Below, piece after piece: positions 33,123 through 45,695 of a stretch of 64,000 bases of DNA. The first letter of the stretch is position 1; each line of letters opens with the position of its first letter. The translations under genes and the position numbers were made by a program. The notes beneath the pieces were generated by a model. The model saw only the letters and a list, made by a program, of their open reading frames with translations. It was not told the DNA's origin and did not search any database. The DNA comes from Bactericera cockerelli. Lineage: Eukaryota; Arthropoda; Insecta; Hemiptera; Triozidae. The stretch lies in contig CM044955.1 of NCBI GenBank assembly GCA_024516035.1, positions 46,080,969-46,144,968 of the forward strand, written 5' to 3'.

Positions 33123-34054
33123 CTTCATTACTCACGAGTCCTTTCTACATGTGTGTGTACTCATGTGTGCGTGTGGGTTTTATTGCTTAAGCAAGTTGAT
33201 GATGGCCGCCAGTTTTTGATTCAATTCGTCTTTTTCCCAGGATACGGAGAACACGCAGAACACGGCGGTCACAGATAACGTACACTATCAGACAGCAGCA
33301 ACGTTATCTTCTGACGCTACACCAGCAGCAACGTTTTTCTCCAATGTGCAGTTATCTGCTGACACGGACAACTGGAATGCAAACGTCCTCACATCTACGC
33401 CATCTTCGTCATGGACCGAGTCCCAATCCTCGCAATTTACTAATTGGACATGTTCCACTAATTCAAATACCAGTAATGTGTTCTTAGATTCCCCTCTTTC
33501 AATGACTCTCTCAGTGGGTCACTTGTGCAAAGTCCTCCAGTAATGCAAAACACAAGTACTCCAAGCCAGGAGTACTTGGTAATTGATTCAAATTTTGTAA
33601 GAGCATCTTTAGAACATAGCCCTTCTATGAAAGCTTATCTTATTAAAAGCAAATTGGAATCCAGCCACGAAAGACGTAATGTTGCCCGTACAGTAATAGA
33701 GAGAATTTTGTCTCCATGTCCCGAAAGACATATATCTAGTGTTGAATATACATTGTTGGCCACCCAAATTTGCTCTTTATTCCTAGAAGAAGCCAAAGCT
33801 TCTTGGTATTCTCCCTATAAACCTCCAACCGACGTGTCCCCAAAATTGTCGCCAGTGGACTTCTTTACGAAGCGGGCAGACGGTTGAGACAAAAAACATT
33901 AAAAAATCAAGGGAATGAAGTAGTAAATAAAAGAAGGAGAAGGAGCTCGGTCCAAATGACATCTGATGAAGATTCTGCTGCCCATGGAGTCACCAAGGAT
34001 GTCTTCTCTGAAGTTGGTAAGTCATAGAATAGAATATACTTTTTTTTTTTAGGT

Positions 34055-34246
34055 AGGATTCAACGTCGCTTTCAACTGCTAAGGTCATATCACAACGGGG
34101 GTTTTACCCTCCATGCGCTAGGTTTACCAATTCTAGCTACTCACGTTAACCTCACCCAGCCTGAGTGGGGCCGGGACTAGCCAGCATCACATGGGTGATA
34201 CCTGGATGGTAACCCATCCAATTACCATCTATGCGCGACGTTTCTT
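34055..34246 (-). repeat. 5S-rRNA-like SINE nested in ORF1 intron 3 (copy A)
   Basis: On the minus strand it opens with aattggatgggttacc, atcaccc and gatgctggct, which aligns by eye to the 3' half of 5S rRNA (tacttggatgggtgacc ... gtgctgttggc). The gaggttaacgtgagtagc...ggagggtaaaacccccgt body of the 4488 SINE family follows. A SINE3-type (5S-derived) head is the best reading. Confidence 0.6.
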
Positions 34247-35333
34247 AACTTGAATATAAAATAGTTCAGAATTGAAAAATAATGGGGGTCTATTTCGATA
34301 CTTTTTTGATATCTATAACTTTTTCGTTACGTTTTTAATGAAGGAAGAAGGAAAGTCTCAATTTTTCCATCACTTTCTCTTTTTTATCTCTTGCTAATTT
34401 TCTTCTATTTCTGCTTTCAGAATCACCTTGCAGTGGATATTTGACGTGGTTGCAAGGAGTGACTGGGCAAGAAGATTTGGAAACAATCACAAAGAGATGG
34501 CAGGATACGTCTGCTGTACGGATGGCCTGCTTGTCGGAGGGAAAACCCAAGTACACATCAATCCTGGAGTACTTTCAGACATTCCCGGTCTTGAAATCCT
34601 CCTTGCGAGCCAGACTGTTTGAAATAGACTTTGAGCATCTCTATCCAGACAAGGCAGACAGCCTCTTCAAGGCAATGCTTGAATTGCGACCAACCATACT
34701 CCATGTAGCGGTGAATACAATGGCGTCCCTGCGAGACAAAGAAGCATGTTCCATCCTTAGGAATACTTTTGATGCAATCACGCCCGACAGTAATGTGGAC
34801 GCGATGAATGCACAGTGTCTTCTTTTTCTTCCATTTATAACCGACACTCCCAGCCAGAAGACAGTGAGGAAAGAATCTTGGAAGCCATCAAGAACAGAAG
34901 TACGGAATGGATTCATCTTACAGGTACTTTCCTCATCAAATTTAATTAGTGAAAGGCTAAAAAAAACAGAGTTTGCACTTCAGAAGAAGAGACCCATACT
35001 ACCTTATGTTTTGTATGTGGGGAACTTCACAAATCCTGAATCCATATATGTAATAGTTGATGACATTATGTTTGAAAGACAAACCATATTGGATGCAGTA
35101 CATTTGTGTTTTCAAATATTCTTTGTGTGTCACACTCATTACCCAGAAGAGAGCAATCACATTTGGCTTGCTCTCCAGAGAGGAGTCTATCAAATTAAAA
35201 CAGAACATGATAGACTTCATTCCCCATGTAAAACTCTTTTAACAAATTTAGGTCTTCAGGCACATATCTAGGGAGTAGATTTGCAGGGATGAATAGAAAT
35301 TGAAATTTAAGGTTCCTTTATTGTTTTTAAAAA

Positions 35334-37779
35334 ATGTTCATTTGTTATGATTGTAAGAAAGAGTTTGATAATGTGCCTAAACTGATAGACCACATTAAAC
35401 AATCTTGTATTGCACGTAAACGAAATGTAATAGCACAATATACGTGTGGCCAAGAATTTTGCTTTAGGCATTTTTCCTCATCAAATTCGTTACGTCGCCA
35501 TTTATTAAGTCAGCATGTTCATCATTTCTTAGATGAAAGTTCGATGGTACCAGAGGCTAGATATTTAGATTCTGTTAGTCTTGATCCTGGAACCACTATA
35601 AGCCTTGCTGTAAACGCAGAATTGACACTAATTCTGAGTGAAACAAAAAAAAAAATTCAAGAGGGTATACTTCGTTTTGTGTCATCTTTGTACACAAATC
35701 CTGGTATACCTCGCTCATCTATTCAGAATTTTATGTCTGACTTTGAACAATTCATGCTGATTTATAATGGGAGTATTTTACAAGGAGTTAACTTTTTGGT
35801 ACATCATAATATTTCACATTTAAGAATTGCCGAGAGTGTCAAAGATTTTCTGAGATTAGGTACTAGTGAAGTAACTAATTTCAATTCAGACTATAAAAGA
35901 CTCCAAGCCTTTGAAAAAACGTGGTACTTTCATACCTTCTCAAGAAATTACAATAGGTTCACGCCTAGAACTTGTCAAGGGAAAAATGTGTCAAGTACCT
36001 TGTACAATGCAAATCATACCGATAGATTTAGTGTTGAAAAATTTCTTATCCATTGATTATATTTTTGAAGATATTTCTGAGTATTTAAATAGCCTGAATG
36101 AATGCCCGTCCACCTTGTTGAAAAATATTGTCCATGGCTCGACATGGAAATCCCAAAATTTCAAAAATTCGAATAATGAATTACATTTACCGCTAACACT
36201 GTACTTTGACGAGTACGAGCCGAACAATGCGCTCTCAAGTCATGCAGGTGTGCAAAAGTTAGCTGGAGTTTATGTAGGCTTACCTTTCCTGCCTCCTAAG
36301 TGGAGTTCGAAGTTGATTAATATTCTCATATTGGGAGTTTTTCATGCACATGATCGCCGTGCGTTTGGCAATAAGGCAGTTTTTCAGAAAATCATTGACA
36401 CTCTTAATAGCTTAAGTATTTTAGGGGTTAAGTTAAAAAATAGTCACTTTGATGGTATCGTAAAATTCCATGTGGTTTGCTTAACAGGTGACAATCTGGG
36501 TTTGAATGGAATTTTGGGGTTTGTAGAAAGTTTTGTTGCAAATTATTGTTGTCGCATTTGCTCTGCGGACAGAGCTCGACTAGGTACTATGGTTGTAGAA
36601 GATAAATCATTATTGCGAAACATGGAATCTTACGATATGCATTTAGAGCAGGATGACACATCGTTGACAGGTTTAAAAGAAAAGTGTGTTTTCTTAGACC
36701 TAAAACATTTTAATTTATTTGAAAATGTGGCAGTTGATATTTTACATGACTATCTTGAGGGCTGTTGTAAATATGTTATGTCCTTTGTTGTAAATTACAT
36801 TGTTAAAACGGTAAAAGCTGTGTCTACGTCCGTTTTAAAGGGTATTGTCTTTTCCTTTGATTACGGCCCTGATAAAATAAACAAACCCGTCAATATAATT
36901 CATGATGATGACACATCAAAAATTAAATTGAAATGTACGGGCTCAGAAATGATGGTTTTTGTAAGATATTTCGCTTTACTAGTGGGTGAATACATATCTG
37001 AAGAGGATAAAGTCTGGGAACTGTACCGTCAGTTACGTGAAGTATTGGACCGAATTATGACTGAGAAAGTAACTCCTGCTGATGTTGTACAGCTAAAAGA
37101 CTCTGTTGAGTACTTCTTAGAACTATACAGAGAAGTAACTAATGATACTCTGAAACCAAAATTTCATTTTCTTCTCCATTATCCCGCCATGTTTTTAAAA
37201 TTTGGTCCACTGGCAAGGGTTTCGACGATGCGATTTGAGGCAAAGCATAGAGTGTCAAAAATAGCAGCCCGAGCAGCTTGTAGTCGGATTAATATTTGTA
37301 AAACTGTAGCCGTGAGGCATCAGTTAACAATGCACGGGTTCTTCCTAAACATCTGTAAGCCTGCTGGTCTAGATTGTGGAAAAGCCACATTAATAGACTT
37401 GGGAAAATTTGAAAGCCTAAAAAAAGTGTTCCCCGACATTTATCCCTCTGATATTTATTCTGTTAAATGGGTCGTGAGCGATTGTGAAAAAATCAATGAG
37501 AAAAGTATTTTGATAGCTGACCTCTTGTTTTCTGACATAGAGCCACAGCTTGTTCAGGTAGAGGATATTTACATCAACAAAGCCAATAGTGCCGTTCTTT
37601 TATCTTGTTCTCAGCTTACAAATCTAGGCTTCGATTTTCATTATGTAGCGTATCAGGTTAAACATTCAATTGAAAAAGTGTACCTGACACTTGATGAGGT
37701 TTTCTCAAAAAAACCCAACACATTATCCGTTTTATCTAATGGCTCAATGTATGTAACACTTCGCACTAAAATAACTTAA
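35334..37779 (+). pseudogene. Element A ORF2: zinc-finger DDE transposase candidate, one frameshift
   Basis: The 240-codon part from 35334 starts with CYDCKKEFD...HIKQSC and CGQEFCFRHF...RRHLLSQH, two zinc-finger-like motifs for DNA binding. An extra A in a run near 35917 shifts the frame, and the remainder (open 35911-37779) carries the catalytic-type core: LTLYFDEYEPNN (first D), CLTGDNLGLNGILGF (second D), CCRICSAD, then VDILHDYLEGCCKYV and KPKFHFLLHYPAM, plus TMRFEAKHRVSK (possible E). The order and spacing resemble Transposase_21 of CACTA elements and a family of uncharacterised animal proteins I recall. Catalytic residue assignment is inference. Confidence 0.75.
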
Positions 37780-37911
37780 TTACATCTTAAACTTGTAATC
37801 ATTTGTAACTTGTAATCATTTGTTATTCTACATAAGTAACTTGTAATCATTTGTTATTCTACATAAATTTGTTGTTCTACATACTTATATACCTATATTA
37901 TAAGCTCGCTC

Positions 37912-37917
37912 AATAAA
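37912..37917 (+). promoter_or_regulatory. AATAAA poly(A) signal after element A ORF2
   Basis: It lies 133 bp past the ORF2 stop, before the subterminal array; tandem cttgtaatcatttgttattc repeats precede it. Mirror in copy B at 40598-40603. Confidence 0.5.
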
Positions 37918-38028
37918 TCTTACTCTCTTCATTTTGTTTAATCAAAATTATTATCTGTTATTATTCTTCTTCTTTTAAAGTCAACAGAATACAGGTTCAG
38001 AGGTTTCGTGAGGTATGCAGAATATATG

Positions 38029-38600
38029 CATGAATAGTAAGAAATATTCATGCTTAATAAGCATGAATAGTAAGAAGTATTCATGCTTAATAAGCATGAA
38101 TAGTAAGAAATATTCATGCTTAATAAGCATGAATAGGAAGAAACACTCATGCTAAATAAGCATGAATAGGAAGAAACACTCATGCTAAATAAGCATGAAT
38201 AGGAAGAAACACTCATGCTAAATAAGCATGAATAGGAAAACACATTCATGCTAAATATGCATGAACCTAAAAACCGTTCATGCCAATTATGTATAAAGGG
38301 GATGCATAAAATATGCAGAAATATGCATAAACGAAAATGCACCATGCTAATTATGCATGATAGGGATGCATAAAATATGCAGAAATATGCATAAACGAAA
38401 ATGCACCATGCTAATTATGCATGATAGGGATGCATAAAATATGCAGAAATATGCATAACGAAAATGCACCACGCTAATTATGCATGATAGGGATGCATAA
38501 AATATGCAGAAATATGCATAAACGAAAATGCACCACGCTAATTATGTATGAATGGGATGCATAAAATATGCAGAAGTTTCATACAGTCTGTGTGACATTT
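38029..38600 (+). repeat. Element A right subterminal hairpin and tandem arrays
   Basis: About seven ~33-bp units whose core attcatgcttaataagcat is self-complementary are followed by about five ~62-bp units (gatgcataaaatatgcagaa, atgcaccatgctaattatgc). An additional ttgatcaatattgatgacgt repeat lies at 38645-38690. It can fold into serial hairpins. Confidence 0.85.
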
Positions 38601-38825
38601 AGGCAGAGTTTGCATAGTCTATGCATCCTTGTATGCATAAGATTGATGACGTCATCAATATTGATCAATATTGATCAATATTGATGACGTCAGAGATAGC
38701 ATGAATTCATGAAAACGCATTTATGAAAAAAATGAAAAAAACAGTCAGGCAGAATGTGCAGATCCATATATTATGAAGAATTCTGCATGCTGACATGCAG
38801 AATTTGGCTAATTTTTTTCAGCGTG

Positions 38826-39701
38826 AACCTACAGGAGGGCGTGAGTCCGCTGCTTTACAAATCGATCTTCTGAGATCAGGAGAAAAAGAAATAATTGCAT
38901 TTCACCAGAATCACGATGTTCCAATTCAGCTTCAGGCGTTGTTCTAAAAATAATAATAGGTAGATGAAAGTTTTAGATATCAATGGGAAAGAGGACTTGT
39001 GACAAACCATTTTAAAGTCCATGAGGGAGTTTTTGATTATTGTCACAATAAAGTCGTAAACCGTATTACAAAACACGGTTGAAATCAGAAGCATAATAAT
39101 ATTATAATAAGCCCCTTAGGCATAATCAAAGATTTAAATCAAAAACTTAGCCGGCAACTTTAGGTATACTATACAGTATTACAGTAGGTACCTATACACA
39201 TACACAATCAAGCGTTATCAAAGCATGCGTTAATTACAAGAGTGATGTCGTAGGTCCTTTCAATTTAAAGGAACAGTATCCGACTATGATGAAACTAATA
39301 AAGATAATACCTAATCTAACTTCATCTTGAAATTGCTGAATGCAACGTAAGGTACCTCTTATTGTGGTTGGTTAATCATAGTCATTAGTCACTAGCAGAG
39401 TGCTCTGATATGTTAGCAGTCATCTGTGCATTTCCCTTATCTATCATTGTCCCAGTGCAGGATGCAATGGAAACACAGTGCATCTGAAGCTCATAGTAGG
39501 TAAGGTATCGTCGCTTAAGAGGCGAAACCGTCCAAGTTAAGTCAATAACTCTTGAACACATGAAAGCTACCAAAGGTAAATTAGATTGCAGAGATTATCC
39601 AAGGCAATAATAACGCCTTGTTGTGATGTTGTAAAAGAAAAAATGTCAATATATAGGTACACAAGAACAACTGACCTGTGGTATCAGACTAACAGCCTAT
39701 A
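38826..39701. other. Spacer between the two transposons
   Basis: 876 bp that are not palindromic and not part of either element. The first ~60 bp (ctacaggagggcgtgagtcc...) continue the minus-strand tRNA-like SINE head left of element A. The rest is AT-rich without a supported gene. Confidence 0.7.
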
Positions 39702-39829
39702 CACGCTGAAAAAAATTAGCCAAATTCTGCATGTCAGCATGCAGAATTCTTCATAATATATGGATCTGCACATTCTGCCTGACTGTTTTTTTCATTTTTT
39801 TCATAAATGCGTTTTCATGAATTCATGCT

Positions 39830-40500
39830 ATCTCTGACGTCATCAATATTGATCAATATTGATGACGTCATCAATCTTATGCATACAAGGATGCATAGAC
39901 TATGCAAACTCTGCCTAAATGTCACACAGACTGTATGAAACTTCTGCATATTTTATGCATCCCATTCATACATAATTAGCGTGGTGCATTTTCGTTTATG
40001 CATATTTCTGCATATTTTATGCATCCCTATCATGCATAATTAGCGTGGTGCATTTTCGTTATGCATTTTCTGCATATTTTATGCATCCCTATCATGCATA
40101 ATTAGCATGGTGCATTTTCGTTTATGCATATTTCTGCATATTTTATGCATCCCTATCATGCATAATTAGCATGGTGCATTTTCGTTTATGCATATTTCTG
40201 CATATTTTATGCATCCCCTTTATACATAATTGGCATGAACGGTTTTTAGGTTCATGCTTATTTAGCATGAGTGTTTCTTCCTATTCATGCTTATTTAGCA
40301 TGAGTGTTTCTTCCTATTCATGCTTATTTAGCATGAATATTTCTTACTATTCATGCTTATTAAGCATGAATACTTCTTACTATTCATGCTTATTAAGCAT
40401 GAATATTTCTTACTATTCATGCTTATTAAGCATGAATACTTCTTACTATTCATGCTTATTAAGCATGAATATTTCTTACTATTCATGCATATTTCTGCAT
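39830..40500 (-). repeat. Element B subterminal hairpin and tandem arrays
   Basis: Inverted counterpart of 38029-38690. The number and type of hairpin units differ from copy A (for example A has a unit with cacattcatgctaaatatgc that B lacks), and one ttgatcaatattgatgacgt repeat is missing. Confidence 0.8.
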
Positions 40501-40597
40501 ACCTCACGAAACCTCTGAACCTGTATTCTGTTGACTTTAAAAGAAGAAGAATAATAACAGATAATAATTTTGATTAAACAAAATGAAGAGAGTAAGA

Positions 40598-40603
40598 TTT
40601 ATT
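40598..40603 (-). promoter_or_regulatory. AATAAA poly(A) signal after element B ORF2
   Basis: Minus-strand counterpart of 37912-37917. Confidence 0.5.
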
Positions 40604-40735
40604 GAGCGAGCTTATAATATAGGTATATAAGTATGTAGAACAACAAATTTATGTAGAATAACAAATGATTACAAGTTACTTATGTAGAATAACAAATGAT
40701 TACAAGTTACAAATGATTACAAGTTTAAGATGTAA

Positions 40736-43181
40736 TTAAGTTATTTTAGTGCGAAGTGTTACATACATTGAGCCATTAGATAAAACGGATAATGTGTTGG
40801 GTTTTTTTGAGAAAACCTCATCAAGTGTCAGGTACACTTTTTCAATTGAATGTTTAACCTGATACGCTACATAATGAAAATCGAAGCCTAGATTTGTAAG
40901 CTGAGAACAAGATAAAAGAACGGCACTATTGGCTTTGTTGATGTAAATATCCTCTACCTGAACAAGCTGTGGCTCTATGTCAGAAAACAAGAGGTCAGCT
41001 ATCAAAATACTTTTCTCATTGATTTTTTCACAATCGCTCACGACCCATTTAACAGAATAAATATCAGAGGGATAAATGTCGGGGAACACTTTTTTTAGGC
41101 TTTCAAATTTTCCCAAGTCTATTAATGTGGCTTTTCCACAATCTAGACCAGCAGGCTTACAGATGTTTAGGAAGAACCCGTGCATTGTTAACTGATGCCT
41201 CACGGCTACAGTTTTACAAATATTAATCCGACTACAAGCTGCTCGGGCTGCTATTTTTGACACTCTATGCTTTGCCTCAAATCGCATTGTCGAAACCCTT
41301 GCCAGTGGACCAAATTTTAAAAACATGGCGGGATAATGGAGAAGAAAATGAAATTTTGGTTTCAGAGTATCATTAGTTACTTCTCTGTATAGTTCTAAGA
41401 AGTACTCAACAGAGTCTTTTAGCTGTACAACATCAGCAGGAGTTACTTTCTCAGTCATAATTCGGTCCAATACTTCACGTAACTGACGGTACAGTTCCCA
41501 GACTTTATCCTCTTCAGATATGTATTCACCCACTAGTAAAGCGAAATATCTTACAAAAACCATCATTTCTGAGCCCGTACATTTCAATTTAATTTTTGAT
41601 GTGTCATCATCATGAATTATATTGACGGGTTTGTTTATTTTATCAGGGCCGTAATCAAAGGAAAAGACAATACCCTTTAAAACGGACGTAGACACAGCTT
41701 TTACCGTTTTAACAATGTAATTTACAACAAAGGACATAACATATTTACAACAGCCCTCAAGATAGTCATGTAAAATATCAACTGCCACATTTTCAAATAA
41801 ATTAAAATGTTTTAGGTCTAAGAAAACACACTTTTCTTTTAAACCTGTCAACGATGTGTCATCCTGCTCTAAATGCATATCGTAAGATTCCATGTTTCGC
41901 AATAATGATTTATCTTCTACAACCATAGTACCTAGTCGAGCTCTGTCCGCAGAGCAAATGCGACAACAATAATTTGCAACAAAACTTTCTACAAACCCCA
42001 AAATTCCATTCAAACCCAGATTGTCACCTGTTAAGCAAACCACATGGAATTTTACGATACCATCAAAGTGACTATTTTTTAACTTAACCCCTAAAATACT
42101 TAAGCTATTAAGAGTGTCAATGATTTTCTGAAAAACTGCCTTATTGCCAAACGCACGGCGATCATGTGCATGAAAAACTCCCAATATGAGAATATTAATC
42201 AACTTCGAACTCCACTTAGGAGGCAGGAAAGGTAAGCCTACATAAACTCCAGCTAACTTTTGCACACCTGCATGACTTGAGAGCGCATTGTTCGGCTCGT
42301 ACTCGTCAAAGTACAGTGTTAGTGGTAAATGTAATTCATTATTCGAATTTTTGAAATTTTGGGATTTCCATGTCGAGCCATGGACAATATTTTTCAACAA
42401 GGTGGACGGGCATTCATTCAGGCTATTTAAATACTCAGAAATATCTTCAAAAATATAATCAATGGATAAGAAATTTTTCAACACTAAATCTATCGGTATG
42501 ATTTGCATTGTACAAGGTACTTGACACATTTTTCCCTTGACAAGTTCTAGGCGTGAACCTATTGTAATTTCTTGAGAAGGTATGAAAGTACCACGTTTTT
42601 CAAAGGCTTGGAGTCTTTTATAGTCTGAATTGAAATTAGTTACTTCACTAGTACCTAATCTCAGAAAATCTTTGACACTCTCGGCAATTCTTAAATGTGA
42701 AATATTATGATGTACCAAAAAAGTTAACTCCTTGTAAAATACTCCCATTATAAATCAGCATGAATTGTTCAAAGTCAGACATAAAATTCTGAATAGATGA
42801 GCGAGGTATACCAGGATTTGTGTACAAAGAAAAACACAAAACGAAGTATACCCTCTTGAATTTTTTTTTTTGTTTCACTCAGAATTAGTGTCAATTCTGC
42901 GTTTTACAGCAAGGCTTATAGTGGTTCCAGGATCAAGACTAACAGAATCTAATATCTAGCTCTGGTACCATCGAACTTTCATCTAAGAAATGATGAACAT
43001 GCTGACTTAATAAATGGCGACGTAACGAATTTGATGAGGAAAAATGCCTAAAGCAAAATTCTTGGCCACACGTATATTGTGCTATTACATTTCGTTTACG
43101 TGCAATACAAGATTGTTTAATGTGGTCTATCAGTTTAGGCACATTATCAAACTCTTTCTTACAATCATAACAAATGAACAT
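40736..43181 (-). pseudogene. Element B ORF2: same transposase candidate, different frameshifts
   Basis: The catalytic part is one open frame of 670 codons (42748-40736), including the stretch broken in copy A. The N-terminal zinc-finger part (43181-42939) is cut off from it by several small indels between 42748 and 42960 (single-base losses in agagg and attt, an altered gtgtcatc, an extra T in a T run). Taken together, no position is broken the same way in both copies of ORF2, so the ancestral frame was probably intact until recently, or the breaks are base-calling errors. Confidence 0.75.
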
Positions 43182-44271
43182 TTTTTAAAAACAATAAAGG
43201 AACCTTAAATTTCAATTTCTATTCATCCCTGCAAATCTACTCCCTAGATATGTGCCTGAAGACCTAAATTTGTTAAAAGAGTTTTTACATGGGGAATGAA
43301 GTCTATCATGTTCTGTTTTAATTTGATAGACTCCTCTCTGGAGAGCAAGCCAAATGTGATTGCTCTCTTCTGGGTAATGAGTGTGACACACAAAGAATAT
43401 TTGAAAACACAAATGTACTGCATCCAATATGGTTTGTCTTTCAAACATAATGTCATCAACTATTACATATATGGATTCAGGATTTGTGAAGTTCCCCACA
43501 TACAAAACATAAGGTAGTATGGGTCTCTTCTTCTGAAGTGCAAACTCTGTTTTTTTTAGCCTTTCACTAATTAAATTTGATGAGGAAAGTACCTGTAAGA
43601 TGAATCCATTCCGTACTTCTGTTCGTGATGGCTTCCAAGATTCTTTCCTCACTGTCTTCTGGCTGGGAGTGTCGGTTATAAATGGAAGAAAAAGAAGACA
43701 CTGTGCATTCATCGCGTCCACATTACTGTCGGGCGTGATTGCATCAAAAGTATTCCTAAGGATGGAACATGCTTCTTTGTCTCGCAGGGACGCCATTGTA
43801 TTCACCGCTACATGGAGTATGGTTGGTCGCAATTCAAGCATTGCCTTGAAGAGGCTGTCTGCCTTGTCTGGATAGAGATGCTCAAAGTCTATTTCAAACA
43901 GTCTGGCTCCCAAGGAGGATTTCAAGACCGGGAATGTCTGAAAGTACTCCAGGATTGATGTGTACTTGGGTTTTCCCTCCGACAAGCAGGCCATCCGTAC
44001 AGCAGACGTATCCTGCCATCTCTTTGTGATTGTTTCCAAATCTTCTTGCCCAGTCACTCCTTGCAACCACGTCAAATATCCACTGCAAGGTGATTCTGAA
44101 AGCAGAAATAGAAGAAAATTAGCAAGAGATAAAAAAGAGAAAGTGATGGAAAAATTGAGACTTTCCTTCTTCCTTCATTAAAAACGTAACGAAAAAGTTA
44201 TAGATATCAAAAAAGTATCGAAATAGACCCCCATTATTTTTCAATTCTGAACTATTTTATATTCAAGTTAA

Positions 44272-44468
44272 GAAACGTCGCGCATAGATGGTAATTGGAT
44301 GGGTTACCATCCAGGTATCACCCATGTGATGCTGGCTAGTCCCGGCCCCACTCAGGCTGGGTGAGGTTAACGTGAGTAGCTAGAATTGGTAAACCTAGCG
44401 CATGGAGGGTAAAACCCCCGTTGTGATATGACCTTAGCAGTTGAAAGCGACGTTGAATCCTACCTAAA
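44272..44468 (+). repeat. 5S-rRNA-like SINE nested in ORF1 intron 3 (copy B)
   Basis: Mirror of 34055-34246, ending in a short A run. Confidence 0.6.
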
Positions 44469-45407
44469 AAAAAAAAGTATGTTCTATTCTATGACTTACC
44501 AACTTCAGAGAAGACATCCTTGGTGACTCCATGGGCAGCAGAATCTTCATCAGATGTCATTTGGACCGAGCTCCTTCTCCTTCTTTTATTTACTACTTCA
44601 TTCCCTTGATTTTTTAATGTTTTTTGTCTCAACCGTCTGCTCGCTTCGTAAAGAAGTCCACTGGCGACAATTTTTGGGGACACGTCGGTTGGAGGTTTAT
44701 AGGGAGAATACCAAGAAGCTTTGGCTTCTTCTAGGAATAAAGAGCAAATTTGGGTGGCCAACAATGTATATTCAACACTAGATAAATGTCTTTCGGGACA
44801 TGGAGACAAAATTCTCTCTATTACTGTACGGGCAACATTACGTCTTTCGTGGCTGGATTCCAATTTGCTTTTAATAAGATAAGCTTTCATAGAAGGGCTA
44901 TGTTCTAAAGATGCTCTTACAAAATTTGAATCAATTACCAAGTACTCCTGGCTTGGAGTACTTGTGTTTTGCATTACTGGAGGACTTTGCACAAGTGACC
45001 CACTGAGAGAGTCATTGAAAGAGGGGAATCTAAGAACACATTACTGGTATTTGAATTAGTGGAACATGTCCAATTAGTAAATTGCGAGGATTGGGACTCG
45101 GTCCATGACGAAGATGGCGTAGATGTGAGGACGTTTGCATTCCAGTTGTCCGTGTCAGCAGATAACTGCACATTGGAGAAAAACGTTGCTGCTGGTGTAG
45201 CGTCAGAAGATAACGTTGCTGCTGTCTGATAGTGTACGTTATCTGTGACCGCCGTGTTCTGCGTGTTCTCCGTATCCTGGGAAAAAGACGAATTGAATCA
45301 AAAACTGGCGGCCATCATCAACTTGCTTAAGCAATAAAACCCACACGCACACATGAGTACACACACATGTAGAAAGGACTCGTGAGTAATGAAGGTACAG
45401 TAGAACC

Positions 45408-45695
45408 TCGACATACCGTAATTCAAGGGATATGGCCTATTTTTCAAGTATAGTAAAAGCATTATCAGTCATGTCAGGAGTCAGCGCATGTGAAAACTCG
45501 ACTTCCTAAACTTAAAATATTACGTTGTATAGAGGTCCAGAAAATTACGTTGTTTAGAGGTAAGTTCACCTTTTGTTTTCTTTTACATTGTATAGAGTTT
45601 TCCTATTCTGTGAGGAAGGGAAAGTAAGATTTCAACGTTATATCAAGGTTTACGCTGTATCGAGGTACGTTATATCAAGGTTTCTAACCCCTCCC
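45408..45695. mobile_element. pogo/Tigger-like MITE in ORF1 intron 2 (copy B)
   Basis: Mirror of 32831-33122 at the same internal position. Confidence 0.55.

Larger units (their letters stand above)
32226..35271 (+). pseudogene. Element A ORF1: SAM-like domain protein, spliced, frameshifted
   Basis: Exons 32226-32298, 32638-32753, 33241-34016 and 34421-35271 have GT-AG borders and matching phases. Exons 1-2 encode WDLAEYVELFE and HKITPQLLRVMKENQCYRLI plus DCMGDVMTLM, a sterile-alpha-motif-like domain (residues about 10-60). A Ser/Thr/Asn-rich segment and a basic KRRRRSS stretch follow. Exon 4 gives about 280 residues of mixed alpha/beta composition (FEIDFEHLYPD, YVLYVGNFTNPES) that I do not recognise. 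Two frameshifts break exon 3: one near 33500, also present in copy B, and a one-base loss in an A run near 33842, private to A. SAM domains often oligomerise, so a transposase-accessory role is an inference. Confidence 0.7.
29316..38825 (+). mobile_element. CMC/CACTA-like DNA transposon, copy A (9.5 kb)
   Basis: Ends are CACGCTAAAAAAG on the left and, read inward from the right, CACGCTGAAAAAAATTAGC, so short terminal inverted repeats of about 6-12 bp. Each end carries a long subterminal zone with repeated catgaaa, atgcagaa and tgcataa motifs. Two genes are in the same orientation: a spliced ORF1 (32226-35271) and ORF2 (35334-37779). The flanking bases AA/AA fit a 2-bp target duplication but are too short to prove it. 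CAC termini, subterminal repeats and the ORF2 fold point to the CMC (CACTA, Mirage, Chapaev) group by established features. The exact family is unrecognised. Confidence 0.85.

Noticed and set aside
33346..33543. Separate 65-codon gene
   Set aside because: It is the first part of ORF1 exon 3, linked by splice phase to the SAM exons.
37938..38345. 135-codon minus-strand open frame with repeated SYSCLFSMSV
   Set aside because: Translation of the hairpin array; repeat periodicity that is a multiple of 3 keeps it open.
40171..40577. Open frames with repeated SYSCLFSM / LIKHEYFLLFM
   Set aside because: Same array in copy B read in two frames.
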